This document shows positions 1-8,640 of a stretch of 31,529 bases of DNA, piece by piece; the first letter of the stretch is position 1, and every line of letters starts with the position of its first letter. The notes beneath the pieces were generated by a model that saw nothing but the letters and a program-made list of their open reading frames with translations, did no database searches and was not told where the DNA came from. The position numbers were made by a program, and so were the translations under genes. Origin of the DNA: Lachnospiraceae bacterium UBA2860. Its GTDB lineage: Bacteria; Bacillota; Clostridia; Lachnospirales; Lachnospiraceae. The DNA is taken from the NCBI GenBank assembly GCA_002350625.1, contig DEFE01000022.1, forward strand, positions 45,108-76,636, given 5' to 3'.

Positions 1-67
1 AGCGAGGTGAGGACGTATGGCGGCAGCTGCGTGTATTAACCCCATGATTCAAAAGATATGCTTTTAG

Positions 68-73
68 GATAAT
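68..73 (+). promoter_or_regulatory. possible -10 element upstream of tgt
   Basis: GATAAT at 68-73 matches TATAAT at five of six positions and lies 25 bases before the tgt start. No convincing -35 hexamer is found 16-18 bases upstream, so this is tentative. The first 98 bases hold no gene I can assign; both frames open at the left edge close within 47 bases. Confidence 0.3.
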
Positions 74-98
74 TTAATAGAAAACGGTGTAAAGAGAT

Positions 99-1265
99 AT
101 GTACGAAGTATTAAAGACAGAAGGCCGCGCCAAACGCGCCCGCATGACGACAGTACACGGCGTGATCGAGACGCCCGTCTTCATGAACGTCGGCACGGCC
201 GCGGCAATCAAAGGCGGCATTTCCTCCCCCGAGCTGAAAGAACTCCACTGCCAGGTGGAACTCTGCAACACTTATCATCTGCACGTGCGCCCCGGCGACG
301 ACGTGGTGCGGGACATGGGCGGGCTCCACCGCTTCATGCGCTGGGACGGACCGATCCTCACCGACTCCGGCGGCTTCCAGGTCTTCTCACTGGCAGACCT
401 GAGGAAGATCAAAGAAGAGGGCGTCACCTTTCATTCGCATGTCGACGGGCGCATCATCTTCATGGGGCCGGAGGAGAGCATGCGGATCCAGTCCAATCTC
501 GGTTCCACGATCGCCATGGCCTTTGACGAGTGCCCGAACGCGCTCGCGGACCGCGACTACGTCGAAGCCTCCGTCGACAGAACAACCCGCTGGCTGAAGC
601 GCTGCAAGGCGGAGCTGGACCGCTTAAACGCCCTGCCGGACACGATCAATCCACACCAGCTCCTCTTCGGCATCAATCAGGGCGCCATCATCCCCGACAT
701 CCGGATCCGGCACGCGGAGGAAATAGCGGAGCTCAATCTCGACGGCTACGCTGTCGGAGGTCTTGCCGTAGGAGAGACGCACGAAGAGATGTATTACATT
801 CTCGACGAGGTCGTCCCGCACCTGCCCAAGAATAAGCCCACTTACCTCATGGGCGTCGGAACGCCCGCCAATATCCTCGAAGGCGTGGAGAGAGGCATCG
901 ACTTCTTTGACTGTGTCTATCCGTCCCGCAACGGGCGCCACGGCCACGTCTACACGAGAAGCGGACATCTGAACCTCATGAACGCCCGCTATGAGCGGGA
1001 CGAAAACCCGATCGACATGAGCTGCACCTGCCCGGTCTGCAGACAGTTCTCCCGCGCCTATATCCGGCATCTCCTGAAGGCGGGCGAGATCCTGGGCATG
1101 CGGCTCGCCGTCATGCACAATCTCTACTACTATAATCACCTCATGGAGGAGATCCGCGAAGCCCTGGACGAGGGCCGCTTCGCCGCCTACAAAAAAGAGA
1201 CGCTTGACGCCTTCAATGAAAACCCGATCGCTAATACGGTGATGCAGGGCAGGCGGCGGAAATAG
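99..1265 (+). CDS. tgt: queuine tRNA-ribosyltransferase (tRNA-guanine transglycosylase)
   Basis: This cytoplasmic enzyme exchanges guanine 34 of tRNAs with GUN anticodons (Asp, Asn, His, Tyr) for the queuosine precursor preQ1. It shows the family motif LTDSGGFQVFSL with the general acid/base Asp89, the catalytic nucleophile Asp271 in FFDCVYPSRNGRHG, and a zinc site made of Cys309, Cys311, Cys314 and His340 (CTCPVC plus VMHN). The 388-residue length is typical of bacterial TGT. The ATG at 99 is preceded by a weak AAAGAG ribosome site, and the N-terminus MYEVLKTEGRAKRA matches clostridial homologues. In related genomes queA lies just upstream and yajC just downstream. yajC is present here; queA would lie off the left edge. 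Identification is firm. Confidence 0.97.
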   Translation: MYEVLKTEGRAKRARMTTVHGVIETPVFMNVGTAAAIKGGISSPELKELHCQVELCNTYHLHVRPGDDVVRDMGGLHRFMRWDGPILTDSGGFQVFSLADLRKIKEEGVTFHSHVDGRIIFMGPEESMRIQSNLGSTIAMAFDECPNALADRDYVEASVDRTTRWLKRCKAELDRLNALPDTINPHQLLFGINQGAIIPDIRIRHAEEIAELNLDGYAVGGLAVGETHEEMYYILDEVVPHLPKNKPTYLMGVGTPANILEGVERGIDFFDCVYPSRNGRHGHVYTRSGHLNLMNARYERDENPIDMSCTCPVCRQFSRAYIRHLLKAGEILGMRLAVMHNLYYYNHLMEEIREALDEGRFAAYKKETLDAFNENPIANTVMQGRRRK

Positions 1266-1268
1266 CGC

Positions 1269-1297
1269 TTGCGGTGACGCATGTTTTTGTGTATGAT
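1269..1297 (+). promoter_or_regulatory. probable promoter of yajC
   Basis: TTGCGG (1269-1274) and TATGAT (1292-1297) are separated by exactly 17 bases in the 74-base gap between tgt and yajC. The -10 is a five-of-six match; the -35 is weak (TTG only). The predicted transcript start is near 1304, giving a leader of about 35 nt. Confidence 0.45.
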
Positions 1298-1339
1298 TAG
1301 GAATGCTATCGAATCCATCAAATACGGAGGCATTAAGTT

Positions 1340-1747
1340 ATGGGTGCAATGCTAATGACAGAGGGAGCGGCCGCTCCGGCCGGACTCGGAATGGGCAGTA
1401 TGCTGATCTGGCTTGTCGTGATGGTCGGCATCATGTATTTCCTCATGATCCGTCCGCAGAAGAACGAGCAGAAGCGCATCACCGCCATGCTGAACGATAT
1501 GGCAGTCGGTGACAGCGTTGTGACGACCGGCGGTTTCTACGGCGTGATCCTCGATATCACAGACGACGACGTTATCGTGGAGTTTGGCAATAATAAAAAC
1601 TGCCGCATCCCCATGAGAAAGTCGGCGATCGCTCAGGTGGAAAAGGCCGGCGATGCTTACGCCCCGGTGGAACCGGCTGTGGAAGAGAAGAAGCCGCTGT
1701 TCGGACTGGGCAAAAAGAAAGACGCCGACCAGGGCGACAATAAGTAA
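1340..1747 (+). CDS. yajC: preprotein translocase accessory subunit YajC
   Basis: YajC is a small single-pass inner-membrane protein that associates with SecDF and the SecYEG translocon. The 135-residue product has one hydrophobic helix at about residues 19-37, followed at once by the diagnostic cytoplasmic motif RPQKNEQKR and a small beta-rich domain containing VVTTGGFYGVI. The last 35 residues are charged (Lys/Asp/Glu) and probably disordered. GGAGG at 1326-1330 supports the ATG at 1340. Linkage to tgt is the usual arrangement. The common next partners secD and secF are absent here, since ilvD follows instead. Confidence 0.95.
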   Translation: MGAMLMTEGAAAPAGLGMGSMLIWLVVMVGIMYFLMIRPQKNEQKRITAMLNDMAVGDSVVTTGGFYGVILDITDDDVIVEFGNNKNCRIPMRKSAIAQVEKAGDAYAPVEPAVEEKKPLFGLGKKKDADQGDNK

Positions 1748-1764
1748 ATCAGGACACAAGGGCG

Positions 1765-1788
1765 GGGAGATGGCGCGGGCCGTCTCCC
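1765..1788 (+). terminator. hairpin between yajC and ilvD
   Basis: A perfect hairpin: GGGAGATGGC (1765-1774) and GCCGTCTCCC (1779-1788) form a 10-bp stem with one T-G wobble, closed by a GCGG tetraloop. What follows (TTGAATTAAGTT) is only modestly T-rich, so it may act as a weak terminator or attenuator, or as a 3' stabiliser of the yajC message. It separates yajC from the amino-acid genes. Confidence 0.6.
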
Positions 1789-1831
1789 TTGAATTAAGTT
1801 AGCGAGAATATTAAAGAGGAGAAAGCCGCAT

Positions 1832-3508
1832 ATGAGAAGTGATGCCGTAAAAGAAGGTCTGCAGCAGGCGCCGCACAGGTCGCTCTGGAATGCGCTCGGT
1901 GTGACAAAAGAAGAGATGAAAAAGCCGCTCGTGGCTGTCGTCAGCTCCTTCAACGAGATCGTCCCCGGGCACATGAATCTTGACAAAATCGCCGATGCCG
2001 TAAAGCTCGGCGTCGCCGAGGCCGGCGGCTATCCGGTCCTCATCCCGGCGATCGCCGTCTGCGACGGTATCGCAATGGGCCACGTCGGCATGAAGTACTC
2101 GCTTGTCACGCGCGACCTCATCGCAGACTCGACGGAAGCCATGATCACGGCGCATCAGTTCGACGCCATGGTCTGCATCCCGAACTGCGACAAAAATGTC
2201 CCCGGCCTCCTCATGGCGGCGGCGCGCCTCAACATCCCGACCGTCTTCGTGAGCGGCGGGCCGATGCTGCCCGGCCATGTCGGCGGCAGGAACACTTCTC
2301 TTTCCAGCATCTTTGAAGCGGTCGGCGCACGCACCGCCGGAACGATGAGCGAAGAGGAGCTCGAAGAATACGAAGAGTTCGGCTGCCCGACCTGCGGCTC
2401 CTGCAGCGGCATGTATACGGCAAACAGCATGAACTGCCTGACCGAAGCGATCGGCATGGGCCTCCGCGGAAACGGCACGATTCCCGCCGTCTATTCCGCG
2501 CGCATCCGTCTGGCGAAACACGCCGGCAATCAGGTCATGGAGCTTTACAGGAAAAACATCCGTCCGCGCGACATCATCACGGAGCGCTCGATCAGAAATG
2601 CGCTCACGGTCGATATGGCGCTCGGCTGCTCGACCAACACGATGCTTCACCTCCCGGCCATCGCGCACGAGATCGGGTTTGAGCTCGACATGCGCATCGC
2701 CAACGAATACTCCTCGAAGACGCCGAACCTGTGCCACCTCGCTCCGGCCGGCCACACCTATATGGACGAGCTGAACGAAGCGGGCGGCGTCTATGCGGTG
2801 ATGAAGGAGCTCACAAAGCTGAACCTCCTTGACCTTGACTGCATGACCGTCACCGGCAAAACCGTCGGCGAGAACATCAAGGGCGCGGTCAACCGCAACG
2901 AGGCGGTCATCCGCCCCGTGGAGAATCCGTACAGCACAAGCGGCGGCCTTGCAGTCCTCAGCGGCAACATCGCCCCCGAGGGCGGCGTCGTCAAGCAGAG
3001 CGCCGTGGCGGAGGAGATGCTCGTCCATGAGGGACCTGCCCGCGTCTTCGACTCGGAGGACGACGCGATCAATGCGATCCTCGGCGGCAAAATTAACGCC
3101 GGAGACGTCGTCGTCATCCGCTACGAGGGACCGAAGGGCGGCCCGGGCATGCGCGAAATGCTGAATCCCACCTCCGCGATCGCCGGCATGGGCCTCGGGT
3201 CCACGGTGGCGCTCATCACGGACGGCCGCTTCAGCGGCGCTTCAAGAGGCGCTTCCATCGGGCACATTTCCCCGGAAGCTGCGGTCGGCGGGCCGATCGC
3301 GCTCATTGAAGAAGGCGACATCATCGCGATCAATATTCCGGAAAAGACCCTGAACGTGAAGCTTTCCGACGAGGAGCTCGCTTCGCGCAGGGAGAAGTGG
3401 GTTCCGAAGGAGCCGAACATAAAGACAGGCTACCTCGCGAGATACGCTTCCATGGTGACTTCGGGAAGCCGCGGCGCGGTTCTCGAAATCCCGCGGGGCA
3501 TCTCTTAA
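1832..3508 (+). CDS. ilvD: dihydroxy-acid dehydratase
   Basis: IlvD dehydrates 2,3-dihydroxy-isovalerate and 2,3-dihydroxy-3-methylvalerate to the 2-keto acids that precede valine and isoleucine, using an oxygen-sensitive Fe-S cluster and Mg2+. The 558 residues carry the IlvD/Edd signatures IPNCDKNVPGLLMAA (Cys119) and GCPTCGSCSGMYTANSM (Cys185, Cys188, Cys191). Near the N-terminus it reads NEIVPGHMNL, like the E. coli IlvD PGH motif, and not PCN as in the proteins where a Cys occupies that position. The C-terminal half has the expected GGPGMREMLNPTSAI and TDGRFSGASRG. AGGAG at 1814-1818 precedes the ATG. It is followed 42 bases later by ilvB, so the pair is probably co-transcribed. Confidence 0.97.
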   Translation: MRSDAVKEGLQQAPHRSLWNALGVTKEEMKKPLVAVVSSFNEIVPGHMNLDKIADAVKLGVAEAGGYPVLIPAIAVCDGIAMGHVGMKYSLVTRDLIADSTEAMITAHQFDAMVCIPNCDKNVPGLLMAAARLNIPTVFVSGGPMLPGHVGGRNTSLSSIFEAVGARTAGTMSEEELEEYEEFGCPTCGSCSGMYTANSMNCLTEAIGMGLRGNGTIPAVYSARIRLAKHAGNQVMELYRKNIRPRDIITERSIRNALTVDMALGCSTNTMLHLPAIAHEIGFELDMRIANEYSSKTPNLCHLAPAGHTYMDELNEAGGVYAVMKELTKLNLLDLDCMTVTGKTVGENIKGAVNRNEAVIRPVENPYSTSGGLAVLSGNIAPEGGVVKQSAVAEEMLVHEGPARVFDSEDDAINAILGGKINAGDVVVIRYEGPKGGPGMREMLNPTSAIAGMGLGSTVALITDGRFSGASRGASIGHISPEAAVGGPIALIEEGDIIAINIPEKTLNVKLSDEELASRREKWVPKEPNIKTGYLARYASMVTSGSRGAVLEIPRGIS

Positions 3509-3550
3509 AACCGGACAGAAGCATTTTGCTGAAAGGAGCAGGAGAAATAC

Positions 3551-5221
3551 ATGCTGTTAAATGGTTCTGAAATCGTCATAGAGTGCCTGAAGGAACAAGG
3601 CGTCGATACTGTGTTCGGGTATCCGGGAGGCACGATCCTCAACGTCTACGACGCGCTCTATAAACATAAGGATGAGATCCGCCACATTCTGACCTCCCAT
3701 GAGCAGGGCGCCTCGCATGCCGCGGACGGCTATGCGAGAGCCACGGGCAAATGCGGCGTCGTCTTTGCAACCTCCGGCCCCGGCGCGACCAATCTGGTCA
3801 CCGGGATCGCGACGGCCTATATGGACTCGGTGCCGCTCGTGGCATTTACCTGCAATGTCGGCCGCCCGCTGCTCGGGAAAGACAGCTTCCAGGAGGTAGA
3901 CATCGCCGGCATCACGATGCCGATTACAAAATACAGCGTGATCGTCAGGGATATCAAAAAGCTCGCGCCGACGATCCGCAGAGCGTTCCAGATCGCGAAG
4001 AGCGGGCGGCCCGGCCCCGTGCTCGTCGACATCACAAAAGACGTCACAAGCGAGGAGTACGAGTTCACGCCCGAAGTGCCGATGCCGATCACGAGAAAAG
4101 TCTCTTCGATCAAAAAAGAGGATCTCATGAAGGCCGCAGAGCTCATCAACAAGGCGGAAATGCCTGTCCTCTTTGTGGGCGGCGGAGCGATCGCCTCGGA
4201 CGCCTCCGAAGAAATCCGCGCCCTGGCGCACAAGATAAGCGCCCCCGTGTGCGATACGCTGATGGGAAAAGGTACCTTCCCCGGCACGGATCCCCTCTAC
4301 ATGGGCATGCTCGGCATGCACGGGACGAAGACGGCCAATAACGCCGTCGCCCACTGCGACCTGCTCATCGCGGCCGGCACGAGATTCGCGGACCGCGACA
4401 CGGGCAAAACATCGCAGTTTGCCAGCCAGGCGAAGATCATCCATCTGGATATCGACGCCGCGGAGATCAACAAAAATGTCATCGTGGACGCCGCGGTCGT
4501 CGGCGATCTGAAGGAGACCTTAAAGGCGCTGCTTCCGCTCATCGACGAAGCGGACCACGGCGAGTGGGTCAGCCGGATGAACAAGTTCCGCGACGAGCAT
4601 CCGCTTGTCTACGACTATCCGCGCCTCACGGGCCCCTATATCGTTGAAGAAATCTACCGCATCACGGAAGGACAGGCCGTCATCACGACCGATGTCGGAC
4701 AGCACCAGATGTGGGCGGCGCAGTACTACAGCTACACGAAGCCGCGCACCTTCTTAAGCTCCGGCGGACTCGGCACCATGGGCTTCGGCTTCGGCGCCGC
4801 GATGGGCGCCAAGGTGGGCTGCCCGGACAAAACCGTCATCAACATCGCCGGAGACGGCTGCTTCCGCATGAATATGAACGAAGTCATCTCCGCCGTAAGA
4901 AACGGCATCAAGGTGATCGAAGTCGTCATGAACAACGAAGTGCTCGGCATGGTCCGCCAGTGGCAGAACCTGTTCTACGGCCAGAGATATTCCTCCACCG
5001 TGCTTGACGACGGCATCGACTTCGTGAAGATTGCCGAGGGCATGGGCGCGAAAGGAATCCGCGTCACGAAAAAAGAAGAAGTGGACGCGGCCATCCGCGA
5101 GGCGATCGCCGCGGACCGTCCGGTCGTCATCGACTGCCGCATTGACAAGGACGACATGGTCTTCCCGATGGCGCCGGCAGGCAAGCCCATCGAACACGCT
5201 TTTGACCAGACAGATCTCTAA
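3551..5221 (+). CDS. ilvB: acetolactate synthase, large (catalytic) subunit
   Basis: This thiamine-diphosphate enzyme condenses two pyruvates to 2-acetolactate, or pyruvate with 2-ketobutyrate, the first common step of branched-chain amino-acid synthesis. The 556 residues show the three-domain order: an N-terminal pyrimidine-binding domain with catalytic Glu51 in SHEQGASHAADGYA, a central FAD-type domain, and a C-terminal domain with the diphosphate motif starting at GDG (residues 434-436) and ending in NN. QWQNLFYGQRYS is a typical AHAS segment. A GAAAGGAG-type ribosome site lies just upstream. No regulatory subunit gene (ilvN/ilvH) is next to it, since a serA-like gene follows 28 bases later. 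A catabolic AlsS is less likely given the ilvD neighbour. Confidence 0.93.
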   Translation: MLLNGSEIVIECLKEQGVDTVFGYPGGTILNVYDALYKHKDEIRHILTSHEQGASHAADGYARATGKCGVVFATSGPGATNLVTGIATAYMDSVPLVAFTCNVGRPLLGKDSFQEVDIAGITMPITKYSVIVRDIKKLAPTIRRAFQIAKSGRPGPVLVDITKDVTSEEYEFTPEVPMPITRKVSSIKKEDLMKAAELINKAEMPVLFVGGGAIASDASEEIRALAHKISAPVCDTLMGKGTFPGTDPLYMGMLGMHGTKTANNAVAHCDLLIAAGTRFADRDTGKTSQFASQAKIIHLDIDAAEINKNVIVDAAVVGDLKETLKALLPLIDEADHGEWVSRMNKFRDEHPLVYDYPRLTGPYIVEEIYRITEGQAVITTDVGQHQMWAAQYYSYTKPRTFLSSGGLGTMGFGFGAAMGAKVGCPDKTVINIAGDGCFRMNMNEVISAVRNGIKVIEVVMNNEVLGMVRQWQNLFYGQRYSSTVLDDGIDFVKIAEGMGAKGIRVTKKEEVDAAIREAIAADRPVVIDCRIDKDDMVFPMAPAGKPIEHAFDQTDL

Positions 5222-5249
5222 GACTTAAGAGGAAGGAGTTAATCATATC

Positions 5250-6413
5250 ATGTACACATATTGCTGCCTTAACAACATCTCGACTGTCGGCACGCGCCAT
5301 TTCACGGACCAGTACAAGGAAGTGCACGAGCAGGATCCGTCCGACGCCATTTTGGTGAGAAGCGCAAACATGAAGGAGATGGAATTTGATCCCGCCTTAA
5401 AGGCCATTGCGCGGGCCGGCGCCGGCGTCAATAACATCCCCGTGGATGTGTGCGCGGAGAAAGGCATCGTCGTCTTCAACACGCCCGGCGCCAACGCCAA
5501 CGGCGTGAAGGAGCTTGTGATTGCGGGCATGCTGCTCGCGTCCCGCGATATCGTGGGCGGCATCGAATGGCTTGAAAAGCAGGAAGTGACCGAGGACCTG
5601 CAGAAGAGAGCAGAGAAGCAGAAGAAGCAGTTCGCAGGGTCGGAGATCGCCGGCAAGAAGCTCGGCATCATCGGCCTTGGCGCCATCGGCGTCATGGTCG
5701 CGAACTCCGCCGTCGCCCTGGGCATGGAAGTCCACGGATATGATCCCTACCTCTCGCTTAAGGCCGCCTGGAATCTGTCCAGCAGCATCAAGTACGTGCA
5801 GGATGTCACGGACATCTATAAGGAGTGCGATTTCATCACGATCCACGTGCCGCTGAATGACGGGACGAAGGAGATGATCAATGCCGAGGCATTTTCGCTG
5901 ATGAAGGACGGCGCTGTTCTCCTCAACTTCTCGAGAGACCTGCTCGTGAACGAAACGGCGCTTGTCGAGGCGCTGAATTCCGGAAAGCTCCACAGATACG
6001 TAACGGATTTCGTCACGCCGCGCGTCGCGAAGGCGCCGAACACGATCATCACGCCGCATCTGGGCGCTTCGACCAAGGAATCCGAAGACAACTGCGCCGT
6101 CATGGCGGTGAAGCAGCTGCGAGATTACCTCGAAAACGGCAACATCAAGAATTCCGTCAATTATCCCTCCTGCGACATGGGCGTGTGCACGACGGCCGGC
6201 AGAATCGGCATCAATCACACCAATGAGCCCAACATGCTCGCGCAGCTGACCGGCGTTCTCGGCGCCGCGGGTGTCAACGTGGCCAACATTTCCAATAAAA
6301 GCCGCGGCAATTATGCGTACACACTGATCGACACGGATTCCGCGCTCGATGAGACGATCACCGATAAGATCGCGGCGATCTCCGGCGTCAGAAAAGTCAG
6401 AATCATCAAGTAA
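5250..6413 (+). CDS. serA: D-3-phosphoglycerate dehydrogenase with C-terminal ACT domain
   Basis: The product is an NAD-dependent 2-hydroxyacid dehydrogenase, most likely the first enzyme of serine synthesis. The 387 residues contain a Rossmann signature GLGAIG at 142-147, the dehydrogenase motif LLNFSRDLLVNETAL with substrate/catalytic Arg229, and His270 in ITPHLGAST. A C-terminal ACT domain (about 316-387) suggests amino-acid feedback. The Glu normally found in the DVFxxEP segment is not visible: that stretch reads YVTDFVTPRVAKAPN, as in a clostridial subfamily I recall. AGGAAGGAG precedes the ATG. It sits in a run with ilvD and ilvB, while serC is not nearby. Substrate assignment is by family and could be another 2-hydroxyacid. 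Confidence 0.88.
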   Translation: MYTYCCLNNISTVGTRHFTDQYKEVHEQDPSDAILVRSANMKEMEFDPALKAIARAGAGVNNIPVDVCAEKGIVVFNTPGANANGVKELVIAGMLLASRDIVGGIEWLEKQEVTEDLQKRAEKQKKQFAGSEIAGKKLGIIGLGAIGVMVANSAVALGMEVHGYDPYLSLKAAWNLSSSIKYVQDVTDIYKECDFITIHVPLNDGTKEMINAEAFSLMKDGAVLLNFSRDLLVNETALVEALNSGKLHRYVTDFVTPRVAKAPNTIITPHLGASTKESEDNCAVMAVKQLRDYLENGNIKNSVNYPSCDMGVCTTAGRIGINHTNEPNMLAQLTGVLGAAGVNVANISNKSRGNYAYTLIDTDSALDETITDKIAAISGVRKVRIIK

Positions 6414-6455
6414 GATTATCATCAGCGGCATGCGATAAAGCGCGGAGAAGAAAAA

Positions 6456-8555
6456 ATGGCAGATAAGGCTTATGCTTATATGGACTGGCCGAAGATCGAA
6501 TCGGTCATCTATGCGGAGGAACAGTACCCGAAGAGCGTCATGGCGCCCCGCAAGGTGCGCGAAGGCATGCTCTATCAGTGTTTCCTGCCCGGTGCGCAGC
6601 GCGTCTATCTCGTGGAAGCAAAGAGCGGGAAGCGGCATGTGATGCACATGGAGGATGAAGCCGGCTATTTTGCAGCGGTGCTGCCCGGACGAAAGGAGAC
6701 CGCGCATTTCTTTGAAGCGGACGGGGTGAAAAAGGGAGATCCCTACGCCGTCCCTTCCATGATCGACAGCGCGCTCCTCAGCCGGTTCGCTGCCGGCGTC
6801 GCCGACCGCGCCTATCGCCTTTTCGGAGCCCGCGAGGCGGAGTATGAGGGCGAAAAGGGCCTCCTCTTTGTGCTCTGGGCGCCCGGAGCCGTGCGTGTCA
6901 GCGTCGTCGGGCCGTTCTGCAGCTGGGACGGGCGGGCGTATCCGATGGAGTACGACGAGACGTACGGGATCTATGAGCTCTTTATCCCGGGCCTTAAGTC
7001 CGGGACCGCGTATAAGTATGAGCTGAAGCTTAAGGACGGTCTTGTCTACACGAGACCGGATCCGTATGCGTTGGCATTTCTGAAGGGAGAGGGCGTATCG
7101 GTCGCCGCCGATCTCAAGTACCGCTGGCATGACCGCGAGTATCTGGAAAAGAGAAGGAAGCAGACGGACGCAGCGAAAGCGCCTGTCGTCATCTGCGAGT
7201 GCCGGGCGGCGGATTTGTTTGCGGATGCGGCGGACAGCGATGTGATCCGCGGGAAGGTCGACGCATTTGTAAAGCACACGGCCGCCTGCGGCTATACGCA
7301 TGTCGAGCTGACGCCGATCATGGAGTACGCGGACCTGTCCTCGAACGGCTATCACACGACCGGGTATTTCGCGCCGGCCAGCGCGTTCGGCGAACCGCAG
7401 GATTACAAATACCTGATCGACCGCCTGCACAGTGCCGGCATCGGCGTGATCCTCGACTGGAACCCGGGGCAGTTCTCCCCGGATCCGAATTATCTCGCTT
7501 CGTTTGACGGCACCTGTCTCTATGAACATCTGGACCCGCGGCAGGGCGTCCATCCGCTGTGGGGCACGCGCCTCTTCAATCACGGCCGCGCCGAAGTGCG
7601 CAGCTTCCTGATCTCCAATGCGGTCTTCTGGATTCGCGAATATCACGCCGACGGCCTTCGCGTCGACGGCGGCGCGACGATTCTCCGCCAGGATTACAAG
7701 AGAGGCGAGTGGGTCGCCAATCTCTACGGGAGCGGCGAGAACCTCGAGGGGATCGAGTTCCTCAAAAGACTTACGGCTCAGATCCGCCGCGACTATCCGG
7801 AAGTGCTCCTCATCCTCGAGGAAGACGCCGATTTCCCGGATACCACGGCGCCCGTGGAAGAAGAGGGGCTCGGCTTTGACTTCGAGTGGAACCTTCATTT
7901 TACGCAGGATGTAAAGCAGTACCTGTCCCTTCCTGCCTCCGCCCGCACGGAAGCGCACCAGCTGCTTGAAAACGGCATGCTGCAGCACTATCTGAAGCGA
8001 TCGGTCATCTCTTTCTCGAGAAGTGTCGGCGCCTTTGATCCGGCGGCATTTCTCTCCGCCGTCTCCGGCACGGAGGAAGAAAAAGCGGCAGCGCTTCGCA
8101 CCGCGTATGTGTATCTCTTTGCACATCCCGGCAAAAAGCTGCTCTCGTGCCGCGAAGAGGCGCTTGCAGGCGATGAAATCGCGGATCTTGCGGCACTCCT
8201 TAAAGCAGAGCCGGCGCTCTATGAGGCCGACGACAGGGAGGAAGGCTTCACCTGGATCCACACGCCGGACAGCGAAAAGCCCGTGCTCGTCTTCATGAGA
8301 AAAACAGAGGACAGTAAAGGCGTGCTGCTTGCCGTGATTAACTTCTCGGATCAGAGCTTCCCGGCGCTTTCCATCGGCGTGCCTTATGAGGGCCGCTACA
8401 AGGAGCTCATAAGCAGCGACGACGAAAAGTACGGCGGGAGCGGCGCGGTCAATCCGCGCGCAAGAAGCACGAAGAAGCAGATGACGGATGCCTGGCCGAA
8501 TACGCTGCGGCTCAGACTCGCGGCGCAGAGCGCTTCTTTATTCCGTCTTGTCTGA
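6456..8555 (+). CDS. GlgB-like GH13 protein with degenerate active site (probable pseudoenzyme)
   Basis: The 699-residue protein is recognisably derived from 1,4-alpha-glucan branching enzyme. It has an N1-type domain (about 30-115), a CBM48 domain (about 130-220, VLWAPGAVRVSVVGPF), a GH13 barrel (about 235-560) and a C-terminal beta domain. Barrel landmarks are clear: YLIDRLHSAGIGVILDW, LYEHLDPRQGVHPLWGTRLF and ADGLRVDGGATILRQDY with the nucleophile equivalent Asp404, then LEEDADFP with Glu455/456. Region I reads DWNPGQF (Asp334 on) where GlgB has DWVPGHF, and region IV (SHDEVVHGK in GlgB) is replaced by SVISFSRSV at 516-524, so the third catalytic Asp and both supporting His are gone. It probably binds alpha-glucans without branching them. 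A GCGGAGAAG ribosome site precedes the ATG. No other glycogen gene is nearby. Confidence 0.85.
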   Translation: MADKAYAYMDWPKIESVIYAEEQYPKSVMAPRKVREGMLYQCFLPGAQRVYLVEAKSGKRHVMHMEDEAGYFAAVLPGRKETAHFFEADGVKKGDPYAVPSMIDSALLSRFAAGVADRAYRLFGAREAEYEGEKGLLFVLWAPGAVRVSVVGPFCSWDGRAYPMEYDETYGIYELFIPGLKSGTAYKYELKLKDGLVYTRPDPYALAFLKGEGVSVAADLKYRWHDREYLEKRRKQTDAAKAPVVICECRAADLFADAADSDVIRGKVDAFVKHTAACGYTHVELTPIMEYADLSSNGYHTTGYFAPASAFGEPQDYKYLIDRLHSAGIGVILDWNPGQFSPDPNYLASFDGTCLYEHLDPRQGVHPLWGTRLFNHGRAEVRSFLISNAVFWIREYHADGLRVDGGATILRQDYKRGEWVANLYGSGENLEGIEFLKRLTAQIRRDYPEVLLILEEDADFPDTTAPVEEEGLGFDFEWNLHFTQDVKQYLSLPASARTEAHQLLENGMLQHYLKRSVISFSRSVGAFDPAAFLSAVSGTEEEKAAALRTAYVYLFAHPGKKLLSCREEALAGDEIADLAALLKAEPALYEADDREEGFTWIHTPDSEKPVLVFMRKTEDSKGVLLAVINFSDQSFPALSIGVPYEGRYKELISSDDEKYGGSGAVNPRARSTKKQMTDAWPNTLRLRLAAQSASLFRLV

Positions 8556-8580
8556 ATCTTCGGTAATTTTGCATGAAGCG

Positions 8581-8619
8581 TTCGCACTTTATCCCGTTTC
8601 GTGGTAAAATACTTATAAT
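8581..8619 (+). promoter_or_regulatory. probable promoter of the HdeD-like gene
   Basis: TTCGCA (8581-8586), an 18-base spacer, then TAAAAT (8605-8610). A second perfect TATAAT lies at 8614-8619 without a good -35. The gap is AT-rich compared with its flanks. This separates the membrane-protein gene from the GlgB-like gene transcriptionally. Confidence 0.5.
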
Positions 8620-8640
8620 TTGACAAAAGGAGGTACCGGT

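Noticed and set aside
1..98. Possible 3' end of queA at the left edge
   Set aside because: The open frames there end within 47 bases, and the dozen or so residues readable do not match a QueA C-terminus I can recognise.
1811..3028. 405-codon minus-strand open frame opposite ilvD
   Set aside because: Same shadow effect. It has no ribosome site or motif, and ilvD on the + strand is certain.
5397..8261. 954-codon open frame on the minus strand opposite serA and the GlgB-like gene
   Set aside because: It is antisense to two well-supported genes, has an Arg/Asp/His-rich composition with no recognisable domain, and is the expected shadow of GC-rich third-position bias.
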